NCBI GenBank assembly: GCA_903813345.2
Contig: CAIIXF020000002.1
Location: 4,504,001-4,568,000, forward strand
Reading direction: 5' to 3'
From: Owenia fusiformis
Lineage: Eukaryota; Annelida; Polychaeta; Sabellida; Oweniidae
DNA length: 64,000 nucleotides
Positions 27,301 through 42,300 of this stretch are shown here, in pieces (position 1 is the first letter of the stretch; each line of letters begins with the position of its first letter). A program made the position numbers and the translations under genes. The notes under the pieces were generated by a model that saw only the letters and a program-made list of their open reading frames with translations, had not been told where the DNA came from and ran no database searches.

Positions 27301-30300
27301 TTCTTCTACAGGGTGATCCTGAGGGAAATCTATAGGTGTCACCAAATAGTGATTCTTGCAGTAACGCTGTACATAACTAAGAAATGTCCGCACGCTGTGA
27401 TCTGTGAGTTGACTTTCCAGTAGAGCTTGGAGGAAAGGCCTTGAGACGTCACATTGGGACGCTTGGCGGTCAAACAATTTTTCTTTGTCGATGTGTTGAG
27501 GCGGAGTTTTAGTCTCAGATGTTGGAGTGGTACCTGAATGATCAAATATAAAAATCAGTAAAACGTGTGTATCTAAGGACACCACTCAATGTGAACACTT
27601 TTTTCTGTCCCATTTGTTGATCTGCCATAGCTCCATATTAAAAAAACTTCGAAAAATGAACACCTGCCAATCGGAACTTTTGATCAGTCCCAGTGCGTTT
27701 AGACAGGTTTAACCGTACAATTCATGTAAAAAAGTACAAGGGGAAAAATAAACAAATATTTGAAGAAAAGCAGCATGATTATTGAAAAATACAACAAGTA
27801 ATAAGTTAACAATTACTCTACTACATTAAAAGGTGTTCAGAAAAATGGGGTGTTCATATCTGAAAGGTACTCACAATTAAGAAGGTTAAGTGGTGGCTAC
27901 AATTCATAATTGTCTCAAAACTAATATATCAGATGACTAGAGGGGGGTGTCAGTATGGGGGAGGGGGTGTCTTACCTGGGGTAGTAGTGCAGGAGCTGGG
28001 GGTCCTACTTTCCCCCTTCTCTTCCTCATATGGATTCTGAGGCTGTAAGATTTGGAGACCGCCTGAAAAAGATAAAGGGGTATATTACAATATTCTCGTT
28101 AATTCTAAAGAATAATAATTAATTAAGATTATAGTCAATTTGGTAACAAATGAATGCAATTTAGGTTTAAGGCTCATTGAATTCAATAATGCAATATGAA
28201 ATGTATCACAATTCACAAGGTATTTCATTCTGTTCTATTCCAATACAGAGGAAATCAAATAATCTATGCTCACATTAATAGATGGCAATGTAGTTCAGTG
28301 TATAAAATTTGATACATTTATGCTCCCACTGAGGAAGCCATGTTGGATTTGAGTTTCATATCAAAACAAATCCTACATTTTATACAATTTCCCATCTTAT
28401 ATCCATGTTTATAGATGTATAGTCATATCAAGTTACAGGTTAATCAATACTTCTCCACAGGTAGGAACTGGTGTATTTACATATACCAAAATACGCTCTA
28501 ATTACAGGTAATTTCTATTTGATCAAATTCAATATTTTAGCATGTTAGCTACTGAACACAGAGCCAGCTGACGGACCGTTCAAATACACAGTCTTGTGAA
28601 ATGATTTGCTCTAACTTCAAGCAGACGCGCTGGAATAAGTTAACGGTATTTAAGAAGATAATTGAATGTAACTTGCCCTTTTCATGACGTGTGGTGACAA
28701 TAAGTCCTACTTGTTGTGTAATTGCAGTTAAGGTGCCATGGAAGTTAACAGGAAATGACAAAACAGGAAGTGACAAAGCCATGCTGGATTTTTAAAATTT
28801 TTTGAAGCAAGATATCAGAGTTCTGTTTGGACCTCTAGTCAGTTTTACTAGTTCCACATATCATTTACATGACTGGGAACACAATGGAAATGGTCAGAAT
28901 GACTATAAAAATGATGAAATAACCTTTTCAGCCCTCTGAAAATTTGACTGAAAAACAGCTAAAAGTAGGTGCTCAGGAAAGGTCACTGAACAGAATCTTT
29001 CAATTTTTTCAGAAAACGTGTCCAATATATTGCTCTAAATGATACAATCTTTGAAATCTTAAAAAATTGTCTGAAACAATAATGGCTGTAGTAAAAAGGT
29101 AAATCGATCGATTTTCAATTCAGTTTTTTTTATTTTTTTATTTTTCTAAGAATGATATCAAATTTTTTTAAATTGTATCATTTTCACGGACGTCAAGTAC
29201 CTTTCTGGCGAAAGCTGGAGCATTGATTATTTAAGAGGACTGGAAACAAGATGGCAGTCTATTTCAATTCTGCCAATTCATGTTGGCCTATTTATCACTA
29301 TTGACTCAGTTGTTCATCTAGTTTTACTTACCTTAGATGCTTAGTAATCTATTTAGTATAATATTGTTTCCAAAATTATTGTCACTTGCAAAAATTAGTA
29401 CTAAAAGTACTTTGAACAGGTCAGCTGCCATTTGCTTGGCTGATCGTACCAGTCCACAAAAACAGTGAAATCTTATTAAAAATACCAATAAAACTTTAAA
29501 ACTGAGGCAGATGCGATACAAAGAGACTCTATTAATACAGATATACAGGTTACAGTCACCAAGATGAGCTAATTTCAGGTGAGATTCGGGAAATAAAAAG
29601 GTAGGTCATTCTTGTTTCCAGTCCTCTAAATAATCTATGCTCCGGCTTTCGCCAGAAACTTACTTGACGTCCGTGATCATTTTAAGCAATATATTGGGCA
29701 GATTTTCTGAAAAAGTCAAAAGATTCTGTTCAGTGACCTTTCCTGAGCACCTACTCTTAGCTGTTTTTCAGGCACATTTTCAGAGGGCTGAAAAGGTTAT
29801 TTCATCATGTTTATGGTCATTCTGACCATTTCCGTTGTGTTCCCGGTCATGTAAATGATATGTGGAACTAGTTAAACTGACTGGAGGTCCAAACAGAACT
29901 CTGTTATCTTGGTTTAAAAAATTTTCAAAATCCAGCATGGCTTTGTCACTTCCTGTTTTGTCATTTCCTGTTAACTTCCATAGCTCACCATTTTTTAACT
30001 TTTGCGCATGCGCCATGCGTGCACATGCGTATTGTACTTTACATGCTGTATATACAGCTTACTATTACTTTTCCCTTGGCCTATGCACATGCCTTCATAC
30101 TTAATTTTGTACCAGAAAATAACATGGGCAGGTATAGCAATTTTTTACCAAAATGTTACTTTCTAGCTGAGCCTTAAAAAATGAAATATTGAGTCGGAGC
30201 AATCAGTTTGGTTTAGGTTTAGGTTCGTTACACCAAACATCCACAAATTAGGGGCAAGTTCATATTCCATCATTACACTTCTGTAGGGTGTATACTTTTT

Positions 30301-33300
30301 GTTTTTATATCAAACAAAAATATTCCCGCAATATAAGGTGCATTATGGGTAGGGACTGTTGTGAATTAATGAACGTAGTTGACATCTATCTTATAAGTTG
30401 TAAGAACCTAAAAATGGAACCTCGCGCAGATTACCCCTAGTGAAAATTTTATGCATTTTGGGCTACTAGGCTAGATCTATTTGACGAGTCTCCATGCTGT
30501 AGATACACTTAATTTGACGGATTTGCTCAATTTCAAATATTGGTGGCTATTTAATTTGGCGGAGTCAGGACTGAGCTCAACTTTTTCCATTGATCTGGAA
30601 ATAATCATTTCAGATTCATGTGTTCTACTTACTGTATGTCTTGGTGTAGCTCTGACATCCAAATAGAAATACTTACACAGGTGAAAAAATTGCAAATTAC
30701 AAATTCCCTGAGGATTTTCCAAAATAGATCTGAAAATTGATGGATTTCTAGTTTGGCGGATTTCTTCAATCCGCCAATCCGTCAAATTAAAACGGTAGCC
30801 AAATTAAGTGTATCAACAGTATTTCCAAAGGCATATATATGAACCGTTAAATTGATTGAAATGCAGGGCTGTCAACTGACCAACGTGACTCATGTGAATT
30901 TGATCAAAATTTGGTCTATTTGCAGGACACACAAATCCTTGAATGTCCTGCAAAATCCTGTGAAAGGATAGGTATCGATATGGTGAACTGAATTCAACAA
31001 TGTTTTTGTCTTAAACCAATTATTGAAAACATTCTGTAAAAAACACGGTCCTTTATATAATGTTTGACTGATTCAGACAACAAAAAATATTCAAAGAATT
31101 AAAACAAAAAACCCCAAAACAGACAAAAACTAAGATAAACCTTTTATTTCATTAACAAGATGAAAATTTTAAATTCAACTAAAATTTCCTTTGTACAATG
31201 TGTTTATGTCGTTTTGTTCCAATGAGGTTCGGAAAGATGTTTCATTTCATTCTGAACATATGATACCAAGAACAAAAGAAGTGTCTGATCTAATTTTCTA
31301 AAACAATATAGAGAAAAGCATATATGTTTTTCAAATTATATTGTTACCATTCAAAAGATGACCATTAAATTGACGATGTGTAAAATTTTTAGAATTTTTT
31401 GATGACTGATTTGAGAGAAATGTGTAGTTCACCATATCGATACCAATTCTTTAGGTCTACAAATTCCTGCAACATAATAAAGTAATTTAATTTTTTATCA
31501 TGTTGATTATGGTGAAGTTTTCTGTATTTTTAGGAGTAAATTATCTGTTAATATTTTTGGGATAATTTCCCTCTATTCTGATCAAGATATCATATTTCAC
31601 CCATGAAGATATTAATATCCACTTATGGATATAAATGATATTATTTCAAAACCATAGGATATTCCTATAATATCTGTTAACATGTTTTAAATATAGATCT
31701 CTATACAGTCATATCAATATTTTTTCAGGAGGAAACACATGAGACAAGGCTCTATTAGAAGGCCCCTTTAGAAGTTTGACACTTGACTTTCAACATGGAA
31801 GTCCCAGCATTCTCAACATTCATCAACGACGCCATTGTGAATGTTGCATTGACGAACATTACATTCCAAAGAGTTATGAATATTTTTGGACTTGTTACAG
31901 TGTCCCTGCCTGATGAGGAAAAGCTAGAAGTGATCGTAAAAATACAACAGACTCTTTTTAAACCACCGGATTCAACTGCATTGCCGAAATCTCCACTTTT
32001 GCTGAGCAGTGTTTTTCAAAAAAACTTCAGGAAAGTCATTTCAGATATGATAGAGAAAGAAATACTGAATGTGATAATAACGCACTTTGCTCCAAAGTCA
32101 TCAGTGACTGTTGACAGCATAATAACTATCACCCAGGAAAATCTGCCGTATATTGTCGCCAAAATGCATCGTACTATATGCTTTGGGAAACCCTTAGAAG
32201 AAATGCCAAAAGAATCTCAAGATAAATATTATCTTAAGAATTGTACAGCCAACCCTGAAAATCGGGATTTTATTTGCCTCAAACTGAATGACATTTCTAA
32301 AACCAAAAACAAAGTTAACAAAGGAAAGGGAAAATTGCCTGCTGACAAGAGCGAAAAAATACAGGGAAATGTGGGGAAAAAAGCAACTGGAAGGTGGTCA
32401 TGTCTCCAGGATTTACAACGAGAGTCTTTTAATATAATCCCTAAGAAATCAAAACCAAATAAAAAAAGGAAACGAGATGCAAGTAAGTTAAACAAAGAGA
32501 CACACATACTCTATATTTTAGTAATCATTTTATTTTACACATTGTCAACAACTGTGAAAACAGTACTGAACTATTGAGAATCCTGCAGGAGGCTGTTTCT
32601 CGAAACGTTTCGTTAAAGATATCGTGAAATTAACAACTTGATTAATGAAATGTGGAAATCCGTTTCTCAAACAATCTCATTATCGGCCTCGTTCATCTTG
32701 TGCCGAATCGTTATATTTGCCACCAAATTGGTTATGACATGGGATATTTTTTATGTTTCCTTAGTGACCCGTTTTGTTTTATTCTGGTTTTACTCAACGA
32801 CCAGTGCTGCTATTTTGTCACGCAAATTGTTAACTTTCGAGAAACGGAAAAATCTTTAACAACAATTGAATTAACGATTCGTTAATAATGAAAGTTTCGA
32901 AAAAAGGCCTCCAGGATTAATGTTAAATTTTGGTTAAGATGAAAGTTGACGTATTCTCCAATTTGCCAAATTTCCAGATGTTCCAAATAACCCAACTATA
33001 ACTACTGTATAAGCATGCATGCAATTAAAAAAAAAACAATGTCCAGGTTTTCTAATGAGATATGTGTATCTGAATTTCAGTCACAGAACAGCTAGATGAG
33101 ATTTTCAAACTTGATGCACAAGGCCTTCAAGGTAATCTCAGTCATCCAGATCAAGTGAAAACAGAGATTATCGATCATGATTACACTAAAGCTTATGGTG
33201 AAAATGTCCCCGAAGCTGATGATAGAATTGTTATGAAGGGTGATGACTTTAAGGTTGTATGTGAGGGTGACTCAGAGAGTGAAGACATTGGATTAAATAA

Positions 33301-36300
33301 TGAAAGCCAAGAACTGTGCCATTCAAATAGGGATGAAAATATTGATCAAACTGGTCACAATAGCAACAGTTCTGATCTCTCGACATACAATGTTGAATAT
33401 GAAAACCTCTATCAATTGCTTCATTCAAAGACTAGTGCAAGCAGTGAAGGTACTAAAGCAAGAAAAGAAGGTACTAAAGCAAAAAATAAAAGTACTCAAG
33501 CCAGAAGTAAAAGAAATAAAGCAAGAAATAAAGGTACTAGAGTAAGCAATGGGGGTACTACAACAAACAACGATGGAGCTGAGGCAGTCATTTTAGGCAC
33601 AGTAACAAAGGTGAATAAAAAAAATGGTAAAAGCTTGATGAGTTTTAAGGCAAGCAAAATAGGCACTGCTGCTCTGAATGAGTTGACAGATAATGCAGAA
33701 AGGACTGAAAATCAACCTGAGAATAAGGCACCAGAAGAAAATAGCACACAAGTACAACTCATAAAATGTCGCGACTGTCCAGAAATATTCAAAAACAGGA
33801 ATGCTTTTTTACTACACGCACCTGTATGTTACTATAACAACCAGTATCCGAAATTAATAAACAGTAAGAGACACCACATGTTCCATCACCCTATCAACCC
33901 CAAGAGACCATTAATCAGTTGTGATATATGTGGCGAGATATTCACCGACAAACAAGACCTGACCAACCATCAAGAGAAAGAAAAACATACAGGGAAACTA
34001 GAAAAAGTAGTCTGTCGTTATTGCCCAAGGTCATTCTCTTGTAAGAGTTCGTGTTCAGTGCATGAACGACTAAAGCACAAGGTGTATGTAATGGGACAGT
34101 ACAAGTGTAAGTATTGTACCCAGCGATTCCATAGCATAGGTAAGCGCAGAAGACATGAAAAACTTTACTGTGGCAAGTTTTATGAAAAATTCACTGATAT
34201 ACAAAGTGACCCAGACTCGGATGAAACTGAAATGACAGGTACTGCCCATAATAATACAAGTGAAGACGGTACAACATATGAATGTAAATATTGTTTGAAG
34301 GCATTTCACAAGCAAGGGCAGTGTGAAAAGCATGAGGGAATGCATGAAAGGCTTCAGCAAGAGCGAGTTTCACTTAACCCTGAAACAGGGGATGTGACAA
34401 TAAATGAACTTGATTCAAATGATACACAAATGATAGACAGTCCCAGTGCTTTACAAAACAAAACAGACAGTCTCCCAAATGATATTCATGAAATGAACAC
34501 TCTCGATGATGATGCAAAAATGTCAGATGATGATCCTGTAACAGAAGAAGAATTGACAGGCATTTCCTCAAAAAAAGCACAGAGCATGCCTGATAAGAAA
34601 AAGAAATAAATGTCACACGCAGCACAAAAAAAGAGAATCGGTTCAAAAATGACAAGACATCGCCAAAAGATGGAATTCCTCGAACCATAAAAAAGGAGTG
34701 TAAAATGGAATGTCTCATAATATTTGAGAACAAAAAAGAGGTTTTACAACATTGAGTGATTCACCCTCATGTCTTTATGAAAATAGTACAAAATAGAAAA
34801 AGAAATAAAGACACTTCTCATAAAGGACATATGTGAATATAAGGTTCACTTTGAAAGCTGAACTGTCTAATGAATTGACTGTAACTGATCAAAACACCAA
34901 AGCTTGAGGATTATAGTCAGTGTGATAAAAAATTTCTGTGCATAACTTTAAGTATTCAAAAAGTTTTGTTTAATGTTTTGGTTAGTTAAGTTAAAAAGTT
35001 AGATTTCCTGTTATAAGGAACTTGACTTTCCAACTGGTGTAAGGTCCAATATTTTGAGAATTTCAATGTGCAATTGTCTATGTCACCAAGAAGTCACTGT
35101 CACCAAAAATCTATTAAAACAATAACATGATAGCCATGTGCTGAATAACTTGTCTTAAATTTTGTCTTACAGCCAAAGCAACACATGAGTCGTAACTCAA
35201 ATTTATTGTTTCTTTCTGTACATGGCTTAAAAAAGCTTTCCAGAATGTTTTAAACATTTTGATTGCTAAGTTGATGATTAAGATGATAGATGATTAAAAT
35301 AAATATTTTACAACTAAAATATTCGAGTTGACTACTTGTTTGGTTGAGCAGTTATTGAGTCAAATGATTGTTGAGTTGAATATGTTTATTGGGTTGGATA
35401 AAGTTTCTGAAGTTGAATAATGTTTGTTGGGTTGAATATGTATGTAAGGCTGAATAATGTTTGTGAGGTTGAATAATGTTTGTGAGATTGAATATGTTTG
35501 GTGGGTTGAATAATGTTTCTGAGGTTGAATAATGTTTGTTGGGTTGAATAATGTTTGTGAGATTGAATATGTTTGGTGAGTTGAATAATGTTTCTGAGGT
35601 TGAATAATGTTTCTGAGGTTGAATAATGTTTGTTGGGTTGAATATGTTTTTTTGTGTTGAATATGAATGTTGGGTTGACTTGTGTTTGTGAGGTTAAATA
35701 ATGTTTGTTGGGTTGAATATGTTTGTTGGGTTGAATAATGTTTGTTGGGTTGAATATGTATGTTGGGTTGACTTATGTTTGTGAGGTTGAATATGTATGT
35801 TGGGTTGAATAATGTTTCTGAGGTTGAATAATGTTTGTTGGGTTGAATATGTTTGTTGGGTTGAATAATGTTTGTGAGGTTGAATAATGTTTGTTGGGCT
35901 GAATAATGTTTCTGAGGTTGAATAATGTTTGTTGGGTTGAATAATGTTTGTGAGGTTGAATAATGTTTGTTGGGCTGAATAATGTTTCTGAGGTTGAATA
36001 TGTTTGTTGGGTTGAATAATGTTTGTTGGGATGAATATGTTTGTTGGGTTGAATAATGTTTGTGAGGTTGAATAATGTTTGTTGGGCTGAATAATGTTTC
36101 TGAGGTTGAATAATGTTTGTTGGGTTGAATAATGTTTGTGAGGTTGAATAATGTTTGTTGGGCTGAATAATGTTTCTGAGGTTGAATAATGTTTGTTGGG
36201 TTGAATAATGTTTGTGAGGTTGAATAATGTTTGTTGGGCTGAATAATGTTTCTGAGGTTGAATATGTTTGTTGGGTTGAATAATGTTTGTTGGGATGAAT

Positions 36301-39300
36301 ATGTTTGTTGGGTTGAATTATGTTTGTGAGGTTAAATAATGTGTGTTAGGCTGAATGGTGTTTGTTGGGTTAAATGATTGTGATTGGGTAACTAGAGCAA
36401 GTGTATTGTTGAGTTAGTTTCCAAGTGACCATAATACAACTCCATCTCCCTAGCATTAAAGCAAGTGGGCACAGCATCCACCTGAGATTTTGAAAATAGG
36501 GCTTGCAACCGCCTGAAAATCCATTTGCACCCACTTGAAAATGAGAAAAATCGTGAAAAATTGGCATATTTTGACCAATTTTGGTCTGTATAGTGAAAAT
36601 GAAAATTTTGCACCACCTGAGAAATAATCCTGGGGAGATCTCTACAACTTATCCACCCTTGTGTGCATGTGTAAAGCAGTAATCAAAAATAAAACATACC
36701 TTGGCAGAAATCCGACTCTAACCAATGTTTGTATTCCAATTCATCATGGGACAGTGGCGTGCTTCTAGCTTGGTAGCTTGCATGTAGACCTAACAGCAGG
36801 GCTAGCGTACGCTCTGTGTCGATGAGAGGGGAACCGGCTGTGCTGGTATCAGTTGTTTGAACAACATCATGATCCGGCTGGAAGAACATATAGCATGCAT
36901 GCATTTTAACTCAGAGTAGGCTCAACCATTATTTGAAATCTATTGCCAATTTCAGTATACATGTACACAGAATATCAAGCAAGAAAAGTTAAAAAAAAAA
37001 TTATTGTCATCATTATGTGAAATAAATTCCCGGAAATTTCATGACAATTAAAGTTTGCGAATTGGAACTATGGAATTCTTCGGCTAGCATATTTCACGAA
37101 TTTTTCTAAACTCGCGAAAATTATACAAATCAGGTAAAAATGTGAATATCTGAATTATACACTTACATCGAGATAGTTTCCTATGTAGTAGTTATTCATC
37201 ATTGCCCTTGCTTTATCTGTATGAAACACCTGTTCAAAAACTTCAGTTGCGTCCTTGGCAGCGTAATCCAGCAGAACTTCTGCACCACATGGGGCATTTG
37301 ACTTGAAATCCTAGACAACAAACAGAACAAGAAATTTAATTGTGGAAATATCACACTACAGTAAAACCTGTCTAATCCGAACCCCATTGGGACTGGCTTA
37401 AAGCGTTCAGATTAGGAGGTGTTCAGAATTCGAGGTTTTGCATTCGCGAGATTCTGGATTCTGAAGAAATGTGAACACATTCTGGGTACATATTTATAGT
37501 TCATTTGACCAAATAGCTTTACAGCATTCCAGAAATTTGAAAATTCGATGCAAATGAATCTAGTCATGCTGGTAAGCCCCATTATAATCAAGACCATTCA
37601 AGTTTTTTTCCCAAAGTTTTGATATCATAACAACATTTGAGCAATTTTGTATGAATCATGTGAAATTTTATGAAAAGTGTGCAGATTAGACAGGTTAATT
37701 TTTCAAATATGACTGTTCACTGTTCAAATTGAGAGGTGTTTTAGAGTTCCTTTTAAATTCATGAGCTCTAACAATTGACAAACTAGATCATGTGTATAAA
37801 ATATGTAATGTTTGAGAAGACATTATTATGTACTAACCTGTATATCATAAACACGACCGTGAATCACAACCCATAGTCCACCATCTTTGCAATGATTCTC
37901 CAGGTCTGCCTTACGAATCTGCATCACTTCATCTGTGGACTTGTGAGTGTATTTTTCAAGCAAGTTCCCTAGAAAATTGTAGAAATATAAAAACAAAATA
38001 TTAAAGGGAATAACCACTGATAAGGTAAGGTTAGGCAATGGCAGTGGGAGAATAGAGAACCGGGCCCCTCTCCCATTGGTGAGCCTAAATAACTTTGAGG
38101 CCCAAAAAAGGTTTAGAGCCCAAAATCTGCTTCTCCCAAAATTATGTAACAAAGTAGCATAACTTGGCATTAATTTTGGTCCTATTTTTAAGATTTGGGG
38201 CCAAATATTTCAAAATTAGAGCGCAAAACTTTTACATGAACTTTTGATATCAAACAAAGATAATTCAGAAGTAGAACATAGTTCAGTAGTTATATGATTT
38301 TCTTATACATATCGTGTGGGATGCACAAGGGTTATAATAGTTTACTGTTACCTTCTAGGTTAAATAAAAATGATTTTTAAAAATGTATATACCCCAGATT
38401 CCAGGCCAAGCCAGCTCCTCACAATCATCCCTATCCTTCCCTGGGGCAAGTCTGTTAAACTTATCCAGTACATCAAGTAAAACCTCTAATGTGGGAACAG
38501 CATTTGAGTCCTGTAGAACTCTTGGAGTGTTCACTTGTAGAAGCACTAGACTGGTAATCAACTCCGGTAAAAGCAGACCTATAAACCATAACAAAAATGT
38601 TGCTTATTTTACCAAAAATATTCCAAAATAGGCATCTTGTTTGAATTTGATAACACACTTGAATATAAAAATTTTTGAATATAAAAATATTGTGAATGGA
38701 AAAATTAGTGGAATTGACAAGTAATAAACTGATCAGATTTTTTGCTTTTTATTGATTCACTCAGATGAGGTTTGTACATATGGGTGAAGAATTAGAAGCA
38801 ATGATAAACAATGAGACACCAACAAGGAAGGAAATATCTAATACCTGCAACATCCTCTGAGATGGTTTGAGACACCAATGAGAAGTGTTTACTGCTGTAT
38901 GATGCAAGACTGGTTGCTAAGGGGAGAATATCAGTGACGTGTGCACACATTAACATGGTGTACTTCTTTAGGAGGATACCTGCACCCAATAACTCAGAAT
39001 CTGGAAAAAAAATTATAGAGTTTAAAATGTTGGACGCAATATTTTCAAAAAGCTTGCCAATGTTTTTCCCCGGCTACAATTCTTATTTCATTTTCTGAAG
39101 AAAATTGAGATTTCTGATATAATGCATTTAATTATGTAATTTGAAATTCAATACAGTGAAACCTGTTTATCTGAACACCTCTCTAATCTGAACATCTTAT
39201 GAACACTTTTTCTCATCTTTTTTCATTGACTTAGATGTTTATAAAAACTTAAAATGAGAACATCTGCTAATTTGAACACTTTTGGGCAGTCCTAGAGATA

Positions 39301-42300
39301 TTCGGATTAGACAGGTTTTACTGTATGCAGAAATCTCCAAATTCTTTAGAATCAAAAGAGTCCACATACCAGTCTCAACAGTTGGTGTTGTAGCCTCTTG
39401 TGACGATGATTCGGCCTGGAAGATTTTAGCCACCAGGAGGCGCTGGAACCTCAACAACAAATCAACAGATGTCGCTTCACATGATTCAGAGCCCTCTTTC
39501 TTTATATTTAAATCTTTTGAGAGTTCATTAAGTTTTTGGTATGTGTAAGCGGAGCTGTTTCTAAGAAGCTGCTGCACAAGTTGGAGTAGAGGAATCGTGT
39601 GTTGAGCCTCATTTTGGATTTCAACTTCTAAAATGGCATCCTGGGTTTTGATGTCATTGGTCGCTTCCCCCACAAGATCTGATTCACTTGCACATCTCTT
39701 GTTCTGCAATTAAATGGTTCACAAATATAATTTTTATTTAAGGAATAAAGATCAAGAATTTATGTTTCATGGCGCAATAGGCCTATACGACTGAAATCTG
39801 TGAAATTGTGTATCGATGGAGGTCTTTGGCAATGTGAAGGCTTTTGATGGATCCAGTATTATTAGATCAACATGAATGGTTTTTAGTCCATTATAGCCTT
39901 AAGTTTGATATCTGAATACTATACAATACAGTTTCTAGATATCCCCATATCTACCTGTTTTTCTTCAATGCCTTGAGTCTCTAGTCTTATGGTTGTTTCC
40001 AGAGCAGTTTCTAGACCCCCATCAGCCATGAGGCTACTCACTAGAAGGTTTGTCATAAAACGTTGGCCAGCACTTAACCCTGTCACATCTCTTGATACTG
40101 AAAAACAGATTTAGGATAGAATTAAGTTATATCAGTCTTCGGTCCACCCATACCTCAGTGACCATGCTAGGAGAGCATTTTCCTTTGATGCTGTGGCCTT
40201 ATAAATCCAGATTTGTATTGAACTCAATGGAGTCAGATTTTGGTCAATTTTTTCCTGAAATTTCCTGAAATTCCTGAATACTTTAAGCCATGCTATAATG
40301 TGATAGGTATCACAACCACGAATATGTAAAAATGTTATTATGTTTTAATGAAATGAATAAAAAAAAAATTTAAAAAAATTACTCACCAGTAGATGGGAGG
40401 AGTGAAGACAAAGCCTTGGCTCTCTCCTCAGGTGTAGGAAGCAACAGTGACCATCCATGTTTCAGTACATTCTGTGCAGCAAATTGTATCGTACGTAGAA
40501 CTCCAGAATTACTTGCGAGAGTCACTACCCGCTGTCTTAGACTAGTTACAAGAGCGCCACCTGGACTGAGCCCTAAGTGGTCGAGGGACTCATTCTGGTT
40601 AATTGCAGCAAACATCTGAAAAATTTAATTAAGGATTATTTCTCAGTTAGATGGGGGAGTATCATTGTTTAGAATCTGTTTGGAAAATATAATAGGACAA
40701 GACTCCCTTTTCATTCTATATGCAAACCAAAATCTTTCAAAAGAGTATGTGTACAAAAATTGCTCTTTAACCCAAGTCCCTAAAACATCTGATTTAACAG
40801 GTACACGTACACACAGTTTGGAAGTTTGTTTACCACTTTGGAACTCATAAAGCTGCTAAGTAGGTAAACAATTTCATATTTACAGATGAGAAATTTCATA
40901 TCAAATGCTATATGCTAAATGCTATATACATATATGTAATTGCAAATTGCAAAAATTGTAATTGCAAAAAAAATGTAATCGGAAATTGAAATTGTGTTAT
41001 TCTATATACCTGTAGGTTAAGTAAATTTAATGCTGCTACTGTCATACATTCTTTCTCTTGGGGCGGTGGCCAATCTAACCTGCCATCTAAATCCTCTGCG
41101 ACCTCACCAAGTAGTTCATCTAGCTGTTCAAAGGTGGCTCTGCATATATCAACCACAAATGGAACCCTGGGATTGATGTTCCAGCGTCCGTTTGATGTCC
41201 ATACAAAGCTCTGAAATAAGCGAAAAAACATTTTCAAATTTTAGATTTTCAAATGAGATATTCCCTTTCAATTTATTGCACACTATACTGTACACTATAG
41301 GGAGTGACAACAAAATCAATACACTCTCGACAATAAGAAGCCAGCATAAATAAACTTGATTTTCATAGATATCCTTTTTAAAAAATCATGAAATGTATTT
41401 TATCTTTAGTTTTATTGTACAGCTAATAATCTGATACCGGATTTTCTCGCATATAAGCCCTGGGCTTATATGCGAGAAAAAGAAGGGGTAATTTCGTCTG
41501 TTATTTTACCTACTTTACTACTTTCGATTTTTGGCCCAGTAGGCGTAAAGGTGAGAAGACTTAATGTTGAAATAAAGTAACAACAGAACGATCCACCACT
41601 GCCACTTATGGCACAGTGTTGAACTTAATGTTGAAACAAAGTAACGACAGAACGATCTGCCAGTGACAAAATACTCTTGAATTTATTGAAAAAATCAATA
41701 AATAGTCATTTTTATAGGCCTATGGGCGTATAAGCGTACTACATTCGATTTTTGGCCCATAGGCCTAAATTTAGGGGGGCGTATATGCGAGAAATCCGGT
41801 ACCTGGGCAGGTCCACAGGCTGCTCCAATGATCTGCTTCCCCTCCATCTGTACAAGGGGCTGTGGTTCAGGTCTATAGTTCACTGTACTGTCCCCTTGTT
41901 GGCCATGGTCATTCTTGCCCCATGTGAACACCTACAAATATATGAATAGACTCTGTAATAGACTGTGTAATGGGGCTGTGGTTCAGGTCTATAGTTCACT
42001 GTACTGTCCCCTTGTTGGCCATGGTCATTCTTGCCCCATGTGAACACCTACAAATATTTGAAGTAAAAGGCATTTCAATGAACTTGACCTTTTAGTGAAC
42101 AAAGACTGAACTAGGGTAGTTTGACAGGGTTAATGGTACTTTGCGGAATGAAATGTTTTGTGAGAAAAACTTAAAGATTTTGAAATAATCTGCAACTGTA
42201 AGAATGGCATCATGACCAATAAGTGACAATGATTGACTGTATTGGTCTATTCAGCCTACCATCTTTCTTTATCATTACAATTGTACAAAGCAATATTCTT

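Noticed and set aside
33300-33545. Lys-rich ORF in a second frame of the zinc-finger exon
   Set aside because: It is an alternative-frame shadow of the 21-bp coding repeat.
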